Shown: piece by piece, positions 42,367 through 51,392 of the stretch
Numbering within the stretch: position 1 is the stretch's first letter
Layout of the letters: each line of letters starts with the position of its first letter
From: Parvibaculum sp963975745
GTDB lineage: Bacteria > Pseudomonadota > Alphaproteobacteria > Parvibaculales > Parvibaculaceae
NCBI RefSeq assembly: GCF_963975745.1
Contig: NZ_CAXBIB010000001.1
Coordinates: 62,001-126,000 of the forward strand
Reading direction: 5' to 3'
DNA: 64,000 nucleotides
The notes under the pieces: model-generated
The model's database searches: none
What the model saw: only the letters and a program-made list of their open reading frames with translations
Told to the model about the DNA's origin: nothing
Position numbers and translations under genes: made by a program

Positions 42367-43541
42367 ATGCCACGGACAACGATCTGCACATCATGCTGGT
42401 CGCGGGCGAACCCTCGGGCGATGCGCTCGGAGCGGAACTGATGGCCTCTCTGCGCGACATGACGTGCGGAAGGGTTCGCTTTTCGGGAGTCGGCGGCCCG
42501 CGCATGAGCGCCGAGGGAATTACCTCGATCTTCCCGATGACGGATATTTCGGTGATGGGGCCACGCGAAATCATTCCGCGCCTGCCGCTCATCTTCAATC
42601 GCATCCGTCAGACGGTAAGACATGCTGTGATCGAACGGCCGGATGTCCTGATCGTAATCGACAGCCCAGAGTTTACGCACATGGTAGCTCGGCGCGTTGC
42701 CCGGCGCGCGCCGTCTGTTCCGATCATTGATTACGTTCTCCCGAGCGTTTGGGCATGGCGACGCGGCCGCGCACGCGCCATGAGGAAATACATCCGTCGG
42801 GTTCTGGCGCTGCTGCCATTCGAGCCGGCCTTTCTTCGAACGGTCGGCGTCGATTGCGTCTATGTCGGTCATCCGGCGATCGATCGCCTGCCGGTGCAGG
42901 GTGCGGGCAGGCGCTTTCGGGCGGAGCACGGCCTGCCGGAAGAAGCCCCCCTGTTGTTGGTTCTGCCGGGCAGCCGCCTCAATGAAGTCAAGCATCTGAT
43001 TGGCATATTCGGCGAGACCGTCACGCGACTGGCAAAGGACGTACCGGGTCTGCAGGTCATTCTTCCAGTGGTGTCGCATGTCCGCGAGCGCGTGGAGGCC
43101 GAGGTCGCTGACTGGCCGGTTGCGGTGACGATCGTCGAAGATGAAATGGAAAAACGCGCGGCATTCGATGCGGCAACTGCGGCGCTTGCGGCATCCGGAA
43201 CCGTGTCATTGGAGCTTGGTCTTGCCCGCGTCCCGATGGTTATCGCCTATCGCGCAGAGGCTGTCGTCGGGTGGTTTGCGCTCAACATTCTGAAGATACC
43301 CTCGGTGGTTCTGGTCAATCTCATTCTGGACCGGCCATCGGTGCAGGAATATCTTCAATTCCGGTGTCGTCCGGATGCGCTGGCTGAGGGATTGATTCCA
43401 TTGCTGCACGATACGCCGGCGCGTGCGCGTGCACTGGCAGATTTGGACGAGCTGCGGGGCCGTATGGGTGTGGGCGGAGAAGCGCCGAGCCGACGGGCCG
43501 CGCGTGCCGTTCTCGAAGTACTTGATCTGCCTCCGTCATGA
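42363..43541 (+). CDS. lpxB: Lipid A disaccharide synthase
   Basis: LpxB (392 aa) joins lipid X and UDP-diacylglucosamine into the lipid A disaccharide at the inner membrane. It is a GT-B glycosyltransferase of family GT19. The N-terminal start MLVAGEPSGDALGAELMASL and IDSPEFTHMVARRV are typical, followed by IIDYVLPSVWAWRRGRARAMRKYI, LLPFEPAFLRTVGVDCVYVGHPAIDRLP and VLPGSRLNEVKHLI. The C-terminal ASGTVSLELGLARVPMVIAYRA block binds the nucleotide. It is the last gene of the cluster and faces gltA across a strong hairpin. Confidence 0.96.
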   Translation: MNATDNDLHIMLVAGEPSGDALGAELMASLRDMTCGRVRFSGVGGPRMSAEGITSIFPMTDISVMGPREIIPRLPLIFNRIRQTVRHAVIERPDVLIVIDSPEFTHMVARRVARRAPSVPIIDYVLPSVWAWRRGRARAMRKYIRRVLALLPFEPAFLRTVGVDCVYVGHPAIDRLPVQGAGRRFRAEHGLPEEAPLLLVLPGSRLNEVKHLIGIFGETVTRLAKDVPGLQVILPVVSHVRERVEAEVADWPVAVTIVEDEMEKRAAFDAATAALAASGTVSLELGLARVPMVIAYRAEAVVGWFALNILKIPSVVLVNLILDRPSVQEYLQFRCRPDALAEGLIPLLHDTPARARALADLDELRGRMGVGGEAPSRRAARAVLEVLDLPPS

Positions 43542-43546
43542 ACAAA

Positions 43547-43568
43547 GGGCGCCTCTTTCGAGGCGCCC
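43547..43568. terminator. Hairpin between convergent lpxB and gltA
   Basis: A perfect 9-bp stem GGGCGCCTC/GAGGCGCCC with a TTTC loop. Neither side has a full U tract: the - strand side has CTTTGTTC and the + strand side none. It probably terminates the - strand gltA transcript and helps stop the lpxB transcript. Confidence 0.65.
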
Positions 43569-43594
43569 CGGATTCTCGAACGGCCATCGCTCAA

Positions 43595-44911
43595 TTATTT
43601 TCGTTTTCCAGCCTCGACATAGTTGCGCTGCGGTGCGCCGGTATAGAGCTGCCGCGGACGGCCGATGCGCTGGCCCGGATCTTCGATCATCTCGTTCCAT
43701 TGCGCGACCCAGCCGACGGTACGCGCCAGGGCGAAGAGAACGGTGAACATCGTCGTCGGGAAGCCCATCGCCTTGAGTGTGATACCCGAATAGAAGTCGA
43801 TGTTCGGATAGAGCTTCTTCTCGATGAAATACTCGTCGTTGAGGGCGATCCGCTCGAGTTCCAGCGCGACATCCAGCATCGGATCGTCCTTGATCCCGAG
43901 GACCTTCAGCACTTCGTGGCAGGTCTGCTGCATGACCCGTGCGCGTGGGTCATAATTCTTGTAGACGCGATGCCCGAAGCCCATCAGACGGAAGGGATCA
44001 TCCTTGTCCTTCGCCTTCTTGATGTATTCAGGAATGCGATCGACCGTACCGATTTCCTGCAGCATGTTGAGCGCAGCCTCGTTGGCGCCACCATGCGCCG
44101 GCCCCCAGAGGCAGGCAATGCCGGCTGCAATGCAGGCGAACGGATTTGCACCCGAGGAGCCTGCAAGACGAACCGTCGAGGTCGAGGCATTCTGTTCGTG
44201 ATCGGCATGCAGAATGAAGATGCGGTCCATTGCGCGCGCAAGGATGGGATCGACCTTGTAGGTTTCGGCCGGAACCGAGAAGCACATATGGAGGAAATTC
44301 TCGGCATAATCGAGATCGTTGCGCGGATAGACGATCGGTTGTCCAGCCGAGTACTTGTAGGCCATCGCAGCGATGGTCGGCATCTTGGCAATCAGACGGC
44401 GGCTCGCAATCATGCGCTGCAGCGGATCGTTGATGTCGGTCGAGTCGTGATAGAAGGCCGACAAGGCTCCAACCATACCGCACATGATGGCCATCGGATG
44501 GGCATCACGACGGAAGCCACGCAGGAAGAAGGTCATCTGCTCATGCACCATGGTGTGCATGGTGATAGCGCGTTCGAACTCTCGGTACTGCTCTGCATTC
44601 GGAAGCTCGCCATTCAGCAGCAGGTAACAGGTCTCGATGAAATTTCCATGATCGGCCAGTTGGTCGATCGGGTAGCCGCGATACAGCAGAATGCCTTCCT
44701 CGCCATCGATATAGGTGATGTCGGACTCGCAGCTTGCTGTCGAGGTGAAACCCGGATCGTAGGTGAAGTGACCGCTCTTGCCATAGAGCGACGAGATGTC
44801 GACGACGCTCGGGCCAAGCGATCCGCCATAGACAGGAAGTTCGTAGGACTTGCCGTCCACCGAAAGGGTCGCGTTCGAAATCGCGCCGGCCTTGGTTCCG
44901 AATTTTGTCAT
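43595..44911 (-). CDS. gltA: Citrate synthase
   Basis: Type II (hexameric, Gram-negative) citrate synthase, 438 aa from ATG 44911. It condenses oxaloacetate and acetyl-CoA in the TCA cycle. The catalytic His residues are in GPAHGGANEAALNML and GFGHRVYKNYDPRARVM, and the catalytic Asp is in LYPNIDFYSGITLKAMG. The N-terminal region LSVDGKSYELPVYGGSLGPSVVDI is typical for this form. The 112-bp gap upstream holds a CTG-CCTG-type tandem repeat (about 44913-44942) and an ill-defined promoter; gltX is upstream on the same strand. Confidence 0.97.
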   Translation of the reverse strand: MTKFGTKAGAISNATLSVDGKSYELPVYGGSLGPSVVDISSLYGKSGHFTYDPGFTSTASCESDITYIDGEEGILLYRGYPIDQLADHGNFIETCYLLLNGELPNAEQYREFERAITMHTMVHEQMTFFLRGFRRDAHPMAIMCGMVGALSAFYHDSTDINDPLQRMIASRRLIAKMPTIAAMAYKYSAGQPIVYPRNDLDYAENFLHMCFSVPAETYKVDPILARAMDRIFILHADHEQNASTSTVRLAGSSGANPFACIAAGIACLWGPAHGGANEAALNMLQEIGTVDRIPEYIKKAKDKDDPFRLMGFGHRVYKNYDPRARVMQQTCHEVLKVLGIKDDPMLDVALELERIALNDEYFIEKKLYPNIDFYSGITLKAMGFPTTMFTVLFALARTVGWVAQWNEMIEDPGQRIGRPRQLYTGAPQRNYVEAGKRK

Positions 44912-45023
44912 GTCTGCCTGCCTGTCCCTGTCTGTCTGCCCGGACCGCCTTGATCTCGTGGTGGGCCGGTCCGTGTGTTGAATACCATATTTGTTTGGGC
45001 CGTCACCCTGCTGAAGGCAGGGA

Positions 45024-46439
45024 TCAGGCGGCCTGATCCCTGATCCGGCCGAGCGCTTCGTCCCTGCCAAGTGTTGCGAGTACGTCGAAAATGGGCGGAG
45101 AGACCGAACTTCCGGTCACAGCTGCGCGCAGAGGTTGCGCGACCTTGCCGAGTTTCAGATTTTCGTCTTCGGCGAAACCGCGCACGGTAGCCTCGATATC
45201 GCCAACCGCCCAGTCGTTCCGAACTTCGAGCCGGTCAAGCAGACGCTTCAGCAAGGCGCGCGCCTCGCCGTCAAGAAGCTGCGACGCCTTGTCGTCGAGG
45301 ACGATGGGCCGCTGGGCCCGCAGGAATGCCGCACCCTGGCCGATTTCCAGCAGCGTCTTGGCCCGCTCTTTCAGACCGGGCATGGCGGCGATCAGCTTGG
45401 CCCGCAGGGCGGCATCGTTCGCCCAGCCTTCAAGCCGCTGCATCAGGGCAATGGTATCGTCGGCAAGCCGGATATCGTCGGCCTCGCGGATATAGTGGCC
45501 GTTCAGATTCTCAAGCTTGGCGAAATCGAAGCGGGCCGGTGAGCGGCCGATGCTTTCGAGGTTGAACCATTCGATGGCCTGCTCGGTCGAAAAAATTTCG
45601 TCGTCGCCATGGCTCCACCCGAGGCGGACCAGATAGTTGCGCATGGCCTCCGGCAGATACCCCATATCGCGATAGGCTTCGGCACCAAGTGCCCCATGGC
45701 GCTTCGAAAGCTTCGCGCCGTCGGGTCCGTGGATCAGCGGCACATGGGCGAATTCCGGCACCTGCCACTCAAGGGCCGCATAAATCTGGCTCTGGCGCCC
45801 GGCATTGGTCAGATGATCGTCACCGCGAACAATATGGGTGATGCCCATATCGTGATCGTCCACCACAACGGAGAGGTTGTAGGTCGGGGTGCCATCGCTT
45901 CGCAGAATGATGAGATCGTCCAGTTGATCATTCGGGAAGCGGACATCACCCATCACCTTGTCGCGCACCATGGTTTCGCCTTCGTCGGGCGAACGAAACC
46001 GGATGACGGGTTTGATGTCTGAAGGCGCATCGGAAGGGTCGCGGTCGCGCCAGCGGCCATCATAGCGCACGGGCCGACCCTCGGCGCGAGCCTTCTCGCG
46101 CATTTCGTCGAGTTCCTGGGGGCTGGCATAGCAGTAATAGGCCTTGCCCTGCTTCAGAAGCTCGTTGGCCACATCGACATGACGGGCCTGGCGGGAAAAT
46201 TGATGAACGACCTCGCCGTCCCAGTCGAGCCCGAGCCAGCGCAGGCCTTCGAAAATGGCCGCAACGGCCGGCTCGGTCGAGCGCTGCCGGTCGGTATCCT
46301 CGATGCGCAGCAGGAATTGTCCCTGGTGATGGCGCGCAAAAAGCCAATTGAACAAGGCCGTGCGCGCACCCCCGATATGCAGATAGCCGGTCGGCGAGGG
46401 TGCGAAGCGGGTAATGACTGTCTTCTTTTCGCTCATCAT
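45024..46439 (-). CDS. gltX: Glutamyl-tRNA synthetase
   Basis: GltX (471 aa) charges tRNA-Glu. Class I signatures are HIGH-like RFAPSPTGYLHIGGARTALFNWLFAR at the N-terminus and the KMSKS equivalent GAKLSKRHGALGAEAYRDMG near residue 245. IVRGDDHLTNAGRQSQIYAAL and the zinc-free anticodon-binding C-terminal half follow. Two start codons ATGATG lie directly after AGGAG. A 9-bp perfect inverted repeat GGGATCAGG around CGG spans the stop (45020-45040). It is transcribed with gltA or from its own promoter in the 261-bp divergent gap to comEC. Confidence 0.96.
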   Translation of the reverse strand: MMSEKKTVITRFAPSPTGYLHIGGARTALFNWLFARHHQGQFLLRIEDTDRQRSTEPAVAAIFEGLRWLGLDWDGEVVHQFSRQARHVDVANELLKQGKAYYCYASPQELDEMREKARAEGRPVRYDGRWRDRDPSDAPSDIKPVIRFRSPDEGETMVRDKVMGDVRFPNDQLDDLIILRSDGTPTYNLSVVVDDHDMGITHIVRGDDHLTNAGRQSQIYAALEWQVPEFAHVPLIHGPDGAKLSKRHGALGAEAYRDMGYLPEAMRNYLVRLGWSHGDDEIFSTEQAIEWFNLESIGRSPARFDFAKLENLNGHYIREADDIRLADDTIALMQRLEGWANDAALRAKLIAAMPGLKERAKTLLEIGQGAAFLRAQRPIVLDDKASQLLDGEARALLKRLLDRLEVRNDWAVGDIEATVRGFAEDENLKLGKVAQPLRAAVTGSSVSPPIFDVLATLGRDEALGRIRDQAA

Positions 46440-46700
46440 CTCCTGCGATCCGGCTTCGCGGCCGCGCGGCTAGGCAATTCCGGTAAATGTTGGCAAGCTT
46501 CGACCCGGAAACTGGGGCGCGAGGCCTTGGGGTCCGCTGCGGGCAGGGGGATTTCTAGCACATTGCGGCAACGCAGCGTAAGCCCGAAACGCGCTCCCCC
46601 GTCCCGCTTCATGGCGGAGCGAAAACGCCTTTGTTCCCGGTGTCTTGGAGCGGCCTTTTAAGGCTGGCTGTCGCCTGTTTTCCTTACCAGGGAGGACGGA

Positions 46701-48863
46701 TTGGTGCTTTCAGGGTGGCACAGTAGCAGGCAATGGCCCTGGACCAGCGGGATCGGGTTTGCCGGCGGCAGAGCCGGACCGGCTTCATGGCTGCGGGCCT
46801 GCATGGTTGCGGACGGCGACCGGATGTTTCTCTGGACACCGGTTCTGCTCGCCACGGGGGTGGCGGCCTATTTCGCGGTCGGTTTCGAGCCATCGCCGAT
46901 GATCCTCTGGGCGCTTGCGGCGGTCCTGACCGGCGGGTATGTCGCACTTCGCCAGCGAGGGCTGCTGGCGCCCCTCACGGCGGGCCTGCTTTGCCTGGCA
47001 CTCGGCCTTGCCGCCGCCTCGTTACGCACGCATCTGGTTGCCGGACCGGTCCTCGATAAACCCCTGGCCGGTCAACTGGTCGGACGGGTTGATGCGGTTG
47101 AGGAGACCGACACCGGTGGACGCATCGCCATCATTGCACCGCGATCCTTTGCAGGATTGCCCGCCAACCGTTTGCCGAGGCGGGTCCGTGTCAACATTCG
47201 GCTGAAGGATATGATGATCGAGCCGGGTGCTGTGGTGCGGCTTCGGGCACGACTGATGCCGCCGCCGGAACCGGTCATGCCGGGCGGCTTCGACTATGCG
47301 CGACAGGTCTGGTTCGAAGGCCTGGGCGGCGTCGGCTTTGCGTTCACGGCGCCGGAACAGGTGGAGCCGCCGGACGGCGCGGCGGCGATGCTGGCCGACA
47401 TGCGCACGCGTATCGGTGCCCGCATCCGCGAGGTGATCGGCGGCACGGCGGGCGCAGTGTCGGCCGCACTGGTGACCGGCGAGCGCGCGGCGATCCCGAA
47501 GGCCGCAGCCGCCGACCTCCGCGCGGCGGGTCTGGCGCATGTGCTTGCCATATCCGGCCTGCACATGATGCTTTTCGGCGGTTCGGTCTTCTGGCTGGTG
47601 CGCGCCGGTCTCGCACTGGTGCCACGCCTGGCGCTCAGCTATCCGATCAAGAAATGGGCGGCGGCGGTCGCGCTTGTCGGGGCGACCTTCTATCTGGCGA
47701 TTTCAGGTGCTGCCATCGCGACGCAGCGGGCATGGATCATGATCACGCTGATGTTCGTCGCCATCATGCTCGACCGGCCGGCGCTCAGCCTGCGCAATGT
47801 GGCGCTGGCCGCAATCGTCATTCTGCTCTGGCGGCCGGAGAGCCTGCTTGGCGCAAGTTTCCAGATGTCGTTCGCCGCCGTCGTGGCGCTGATCGCCTTC
47901 TATGAAAGCGAAACCGTGCGCCGGCTGACATCGAGCCCGAACCGACTTGGACTGGAAAACCTGCCGCGCCGAATCGGGGCCTATGCGCTCGGCCTCGCCT
48001 TCACCAGCATCGTCGCAGGCGCCGCGACCGGTGCCATCGGGGCCTTTCACTTCAATCGTGTCGCGGTCTATGGCCTTGCCGGCAATATGGCGGCCATGCC
48101 GCTGGTCGGCATCGTGGTGATGCCGATGGCGTTGCTGGCGCTGCTGCTGATGCCTTTCGGTCTCGATGCGCCGGCCCTTTGGGTGATGGGCGCCGGAGTC
48201 GATGGCATGCTGCGCGTCGCCCATGAGGTTGCAAGCTGGGAGGGGGCCGACAGTTTCGTTGCCGACGCGCCGTTTCTTGCCCTGTTGCTGCTGGTCTTCG
48301 GCGGACTCTGGTTGGCCCTTTGGCGCGAGAGCTGGCGCTATCTGGGGCTGGCGCCAATGCTGCTCGGCTTCGCGCTCTGGGGAGCCACGCCAAGGCCCGA
48401 CGTGCTGATCGATCGCGATGCCGCGCTTCTTGCCGTTCGTGCCACGGATGGCAGACTGGTGCTGGCTGCCGCCCGTCCTGCCTATACGGCCGAACAATGG
48501 CTTCGGCATGATGGCGACAACCGCACGCCCGGCGAGGCTGCGCGTTCGCCCGACATGAACTGCGATGCCGATGGCTGTGTCTATCGTCAGGCCGGCCGTC
48601 CGATCGTTGCCTTTGCCTCGACTCTGGAAGGTGCGATCGACGATTGCACGCTCGCCGACATTGTCATTGCCAAAGTGCCGATCCCGCCCCGTATCCGGCG
48701 GTCATGCGGTGCGGAACTCGTTCTGGATTACTTCGATTTGTGGCGGGGCGGCGCAACGACACTGACCTTCGGCACCGATGGCGGCATCGATATCGCCACA
48801 GCGCGGCAGATGCGCGGCGCCCGTCCCTGGGTGCAGCGCCAGTTCGCAAACCGGAATCAGTAG
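46701..48863 (+). CDS. comEC: ComEC/Rec2 family DNA-uptake channel protein
   Basis: A 720-aa polytopic membrane protein. The central competence domain shows ALVTGERAAIPKAAAADLRAAGLAHVLAISGLHMMLFGG (about 255-293), the hallmark of ComEC/Rec2. DUF4131 lies before it. A C-terminal metallo-beta-lactamase-like domain with the HxHxDH motif is not visible; instead the last ~150 residues carry a shorter Cys-containing domain, as in many alphaproteobacteria. The start is TTG 46701 with AGGGAGG five bases upstream. It is convergent with lexA and overlaps it by 7 bases. The gap at 46440-46700 has a GCCTTTTAAGGC palindrome and no clear promoter. Confidence 0.9.
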   Translation: MVLSGWHSSRQWPWTSGIGFAGGRAGPASWLRACMVADGDRMFLWTPVLLATGVAAYFAVGFEPSPMILWALAAVLTGGYVALRQRGLLAPLTAGLLCLALGLAAASLRTHLVAGPVLDKPLAGQLVGRVDAVEETDTGGRIAIIAPRSFAGLPANRLPRRVRVNIRLKDMMIEPGAVVRLRARLMPPPEPVMPGGFDYARQVWFEGLGGVGFAFTAPEQVEPPDGAAAMLADMRTRIGARIREVIGGTAGAVSAALVTGERAAIPKAAAADLRAAGLAHVLAISGLHMMLFGGSVFWLVRAGLALVPRLALSYPIKKWAAAVALVGATFYLAISGAAIATQRAWIMITLMFVAIMLDRPALSLRNVALAAIVILLWRPESLLGASFQMSFAAVVALIAFYESETVRRLTSSPNRLGLENLPRRIGAYALGLAFTSIVAGAATGAIGAFHFNRVAVYGLAGNMAAMPLVGIVVMPMALLALLLMPFGLDAPALWVMGAGVDGMLRVAHEVASWEGADSFVADAPFLALLLLVFGGLWLALWRESWRYLGLAPMLLGFALWGATPRPDVLIDRDAALLAVRATDGRLVLAAARPAYTAEQWLRHDGDNRTPGEAARSPDMNCDADGCVYRQAGRPIVAFASTLEGAIDDCTLADIVIAKVPIPPRIRRSCGAELVLDYFDLWRGGATTLTFGTDGGIDIATARQMRGARPWVQRQFANRNQ

Positions 48864-49570
48864 CGGCGCAGCAGCCCGACAAGCTTGCCCTGAACCTTGA
48901 CGCGGTCGGGACCGAAGATGCGCGTTTCATAGGCGGGGTTGGCCGCTTCGAGCGCGATCGACGCGCCTTTGCGGCGCAGCCGTTTCAGCGTTGCCTCATA
49001 GCCGTCGACCAGCGCGACCACGATGTCGCCGCTCGCCGCCGTATCGCAGCGCTGGATCAGTACCGTATCGCCGTCGAGAATGCCGGCCTCGATCATCGAA
49101 TCGCCCTTGACCTCGAGCGCATAGTGCTCGCCGCTGCCGAGCAGGTTGAGCGGAACGCTGACCTGATGGCTTTCTTCCTGCAGCGCTTCGATCGGCGTGC
49201 CGGCGGCGATGCGGCCCATCACCGACAGCGTCATCGTCTCCTCGGCATTGCGCGCCGGCGCAAGGTCGCGGCTGGTTGCCTTGGCCCGGCCGCCGCCTTC
49301 GATGACGCTGGGCGAGAAACCCTTGCCGCGCATGGTGGCGAGGCTCGGCGAGGCGGATTCGGGGAGCTTGAGAATTTCGAGTGCGCGGGCCCGATGCGCC
49401 AGACGGCGGATGAAGCCGCGTTCCTCGAGCGCCGTGATCAGGCGATGAATGCCGGACTTGGAGCGCAGGTCCAGCGCTTCCTTCATTTCGTCGAAACTGG
49501 GTGAGACGCCGCTCTCCTTGATCCGCTCATGGATGAACATCAGCAGTTCGTGTTGCTTGCGTGTCAGCAT
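48857..49570 (-). CDS. lexA: SOS repressor LexA
   Basis: LexA (237 aa from ATG 49570). The N-terminal winged helix begins MLTRKQHELLMFIHERI. The self-cleavage site Ala-Gly is at 123-124 (RIAAGTPIEA), the catalytic Ser is S158 in GDSMIEAG, and Lys is K196 in YEATLKRL. It represses DNA-repair genes until RecA-stimulated cleavage. A frame upstream to 49612 is open, but ATG 49570 has GGAGAGG upstream and matches the family start. A LexA box overlaps its promoter, so it is self-regulated. It lies between moeA (same strand) and comEC (convergent). Confidence 0.97.
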   Translation of the reverse strand: MLTRKQHELLMFIHERIKESGVSPSFDEMKEALDLRSKSGIHRLITALEERGFIRRLAHRARALEILKLPESASPSLATMRGKGFSPSVIEGGGRAKATSRDLAPARNAEETMTLSVMGRIAAGTPIEALQEESHQVSVPLNLLGSGEHYALEVKGDSMIEAGILDGDTVLIQRCDTAASGDIVVALVDGYEATLKRLRRKGASIALEAANPAYETRIFGPDRVKVQGKLVGLLRRY

Positions 49571-49642
49571 CGATTGCAGCCTCTCCCCATGTTCGCGGGA
49601 CACCCAGGGCACCTCGGGAACAAAACAAAAACGACATGAAAC

Positions 49643-49672
49643 GTTCTAGTTTGGTTCTCAATGGCCTGTCAA
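49643..49672 (-). promoter_or_regulatory. lexA promoter with overlapping LexA box
   Basis: On the - strand: TTGACA (-35, 49667-49672), 18-base spacer, TAGAAC (-10, 49643-49648). A LexA box GAAC-N7-GAAC (49643-49657) overlaps the -10 hexamer. This is the alphaproteobacterial SOS-box type and places LexA directly on its own promoter. Confidence 0.85.
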
Positions 49673-49679
49673 GCGCAAT

Positions 49680-49688
49680 TGTGGATAA
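49680..49688 (-). promoter_or_regulatory. DnaA-box 9-mer upstream of lexA
   Basis: TTATCCACA on the - strand (TGTGGATAA on +), an exact match to the consensus DnaA box. It lies just upstream of the lexA -35 and touches the end of moeA. A single box is not an origin; it may allow DnaA to influence lexA or be chance. Confidence 0.45.
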
Positions 49689-49689
49689 G

Positions 49690-50901
49690 TCAGGCGCGCA
49701 GCGGCAAAACCGTAACGGTTTCACCGGCTTGCGCGGCGGGCGCGCCAACCGGCCGGATCACCAGACAGCCCGCGCGGGCGAGGACCGAGAGCATCGAACT
49801 GTCCTGCGTTTCGAAGGGCGTGGCGACCGGAAGCTCGTCTGGAACATGGTCGAGCGCGGCGCGGATATAGTCCTCGCGCGCGCCGTTTGCGGGGAGCGCC
49901 CGGCCAAGCCGCGCCTGCGCGGTGTGGAGTGCGCTGTCGCCGGCCTGCATCCGCGCAATGGCGGGACGGAGAAACAGCGTCGCACAGACAAAGGCCGACA
50001 CCGGATTGCCGGGCAGACCGAGCATCGGCAAATCGCCGAGCCTGCCGAACATCAGCGGCTTGCCGGGACGCATCGCGATCTTCCAGAAATCGATGTCGAG
50101 GCCCGCGGGAGCGAGGGCCCGCTGGACGAGATCATGTTCGCCGACCGAGGCGCCGCCGAGCGTCACCAGCATGTCGGCATCGGCCGCGCGCGCGGCGACG
50201 GCGCGAATATCGTCTTCGTCGTCGCGGGCAATGCCGAGGTCGAGCGGTATGCCGCCGGCTTCGGCAACCAGCGCAGCGAGCCCGGCGTTGTTGGCGGAGA
50301 CGATCTGGTTCGGTCCGGGTTCGGTTCCCGGCGGCACGAGTTCGTCGCCAGTCGAGAAGAAGGCGATGACGGGGCGTTTGTGAACGGCGAGCGTCGGCAG
50401 GTTCATCGCCGCGGCGAAGGCAATGTCGGCGGATGAAAGTTTGCGCCCGACGGGAAGGCCGGCATCGCCGGTCCGGAAGTCGAGACCGGTAACGCGCACA
50501 TGCTGGCCGCGCGCGCCCGCTTCGTTGACGACAACGACGTCGCCGTCGCGCGCCGTGTCCTCTTGAATGACAATGCTGTCGGTGCCATTCGGCAGCGGTG
50601 CGCCGGTGAAGATGCGCACCGCCTCTCCCTTGCCGACAGTGCCGTCGTGAAAACCGCCGGCGGGAACTTCGCCGACGATACGCAACCGGGCAGGGATCTG
50701 CGTCACATCATCGGCGCGCACGGCATATCCATCCATCGCCGAGAGATCGGCCGGCGGCTGCGTGCGGCGGGCAATCGCTTCTTCCGCCAGCACACGGCCG
50801 AGCGCGTCGGACAGCGCAACCGTTTCACTGCCGGTGATCGAAAGCGCGGCGAAAATGCGCGTCCGCGCCTCATCGACAGCAAGAAGAGGTTGTTGTCCCA
50901 T
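49690..50901 (-). CDS. moeA: Molybdopterin molybdenumtransferase
   Basis: MoeA (403 aa) inserts molybdate into adenylated molybdopterin to make Mo-cofactor. Signatures are PPADLSAMDGYAVRADDV near residue 50, VRIFTGAPLPNGTDSIVIQED, FRTGDAGLPVGRKLSSADIAFAAAMNLPTLAV, and STGDELVPPGTEPGPNQIVSANNAGL. The C-terminal MoeA domain IV has MRPGKPLMFGRLGDLPMLGLPGNPVSAFVCATLF. It ends 119 bases before the lexA start and is preceded by moaC after 3 bases, so moaC-moeA form one unit. Confidence 0.96.
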   Translation of the reverse strand: MGQQPLLAVDEARTRIFAALSITGSETVALSDALGRVLAEEAIARRTQPPADLSAMDGYAVRADDVTQIPARLRIVGEVPAGGFHDGTVGKGEAVRIFTGAPLPNGTDSIVIQEDTARDGDVVVVNEAGARGQHVRVTGLDFRTGDAGLPVGRKLSSADIAFAAAMNLPTLAVHKRPVIAFFSTGDELVPPGTEPGPNQIVSANNAGLAALVAEAGGIPLDLGIARDDEDDIRAVAARAADADMLVTLGGASVGEHDLVQRALAPAGLDIDFWKIAMRPGKPLMFGRLGDLPMLGLPGNPVSAFVCATLFLRPAIARMQAGDSALHTAQARLGRALPANGAREDYIRAALDHVPDELPVATPFETQDSSMLSVLARAGCLVIRPVGAPAAQAGETVTVLPLRA

Positions 50902-50904
50902 CTG

Positions 50905-51390
50905 CTATTTCGCCTTGTAGTCGCCCGACTTGCCGCCGGACTTGGCGGTCAGCCGGATGTCGCCGATCGTCATCGCCTTGTCGACGGCCTTGGCCATGTC
51001 GTAAAGCGTCAGGCAGGCGACGCTGACGGCGGTCAGCGCTTCCATCTCGACGCCGGTCTGCCCGGTCACTTTCACAGTCGCCACGACTTCGACCGATGAA
51101 TTGTTCGTATCCGGACGAAGATCGACTTCGACTTTCGCAATCGCCAGCGGGTGGCAGAGCGGAATGAGATCGGCTGTGCGCTTGGCCGCCATGATGCCGG
51201 CCAGTCGCGCCACTTCGAGCGCATTGCCCTTCTTCAGCCCGTCTTCGAGAATGAGCTTCAGCGTCGCAGGCTTCATCGTCACGCGGCCTTTGGCGGTCGC
51301 GCTGCGCGAGGTGGCGGGCTTGGCCGAAACGTCCACCATGCGCGCGGCACCCTTTGAATCAAGATGCGTCAGCTTCGGTTTCTTCGCCAT
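50905..51390 (-). CDS. moaC: Cyclic pyranopterin monophosphate synthase
   Basis: MoaC (161 aa from ATG 51390) acts with MoaA to make cPMP in Mo-cofactor synthesis. Hallmarks are LTHLDSKGAARMVDVSAKPATSR at the N-terminus, KGNALEVARLAGIMAAKRTADLIPLCHPLAIAKV and QTGVEMEALTAVSVACLTLYDMAKAVDKAMTIGDIRLTAKSGGKSGDY at the C-terminus. Its ATG follows the GNAT stop after two bases. The open frame continues upstream but into the GNAT gene. Confidence 0.97.
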   Translation of the reverse strand: MAKKPKLTHLDSKGAARMVDVSAKPATSRSATAKGRVTMKPATLKLILEDGLKKGNALEVARLAGIMAAKRTADLIPLCHPLAIAKVEVDLRPDTNNSSVEVVATVKVTGQTGVEMEALTAVSVACLTLYDMAKAVDKAMTIGDIRLTAKSGGKSGDYKAK

Positions 51391-51392
51391 CG

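Noticed and set aside
45020..45040. Perfect inverted repeat at the gltX stop as a terminator
   Set aside because: It has a 9-bp stem but no U tract on either strand, so only a structural role can be suggested.
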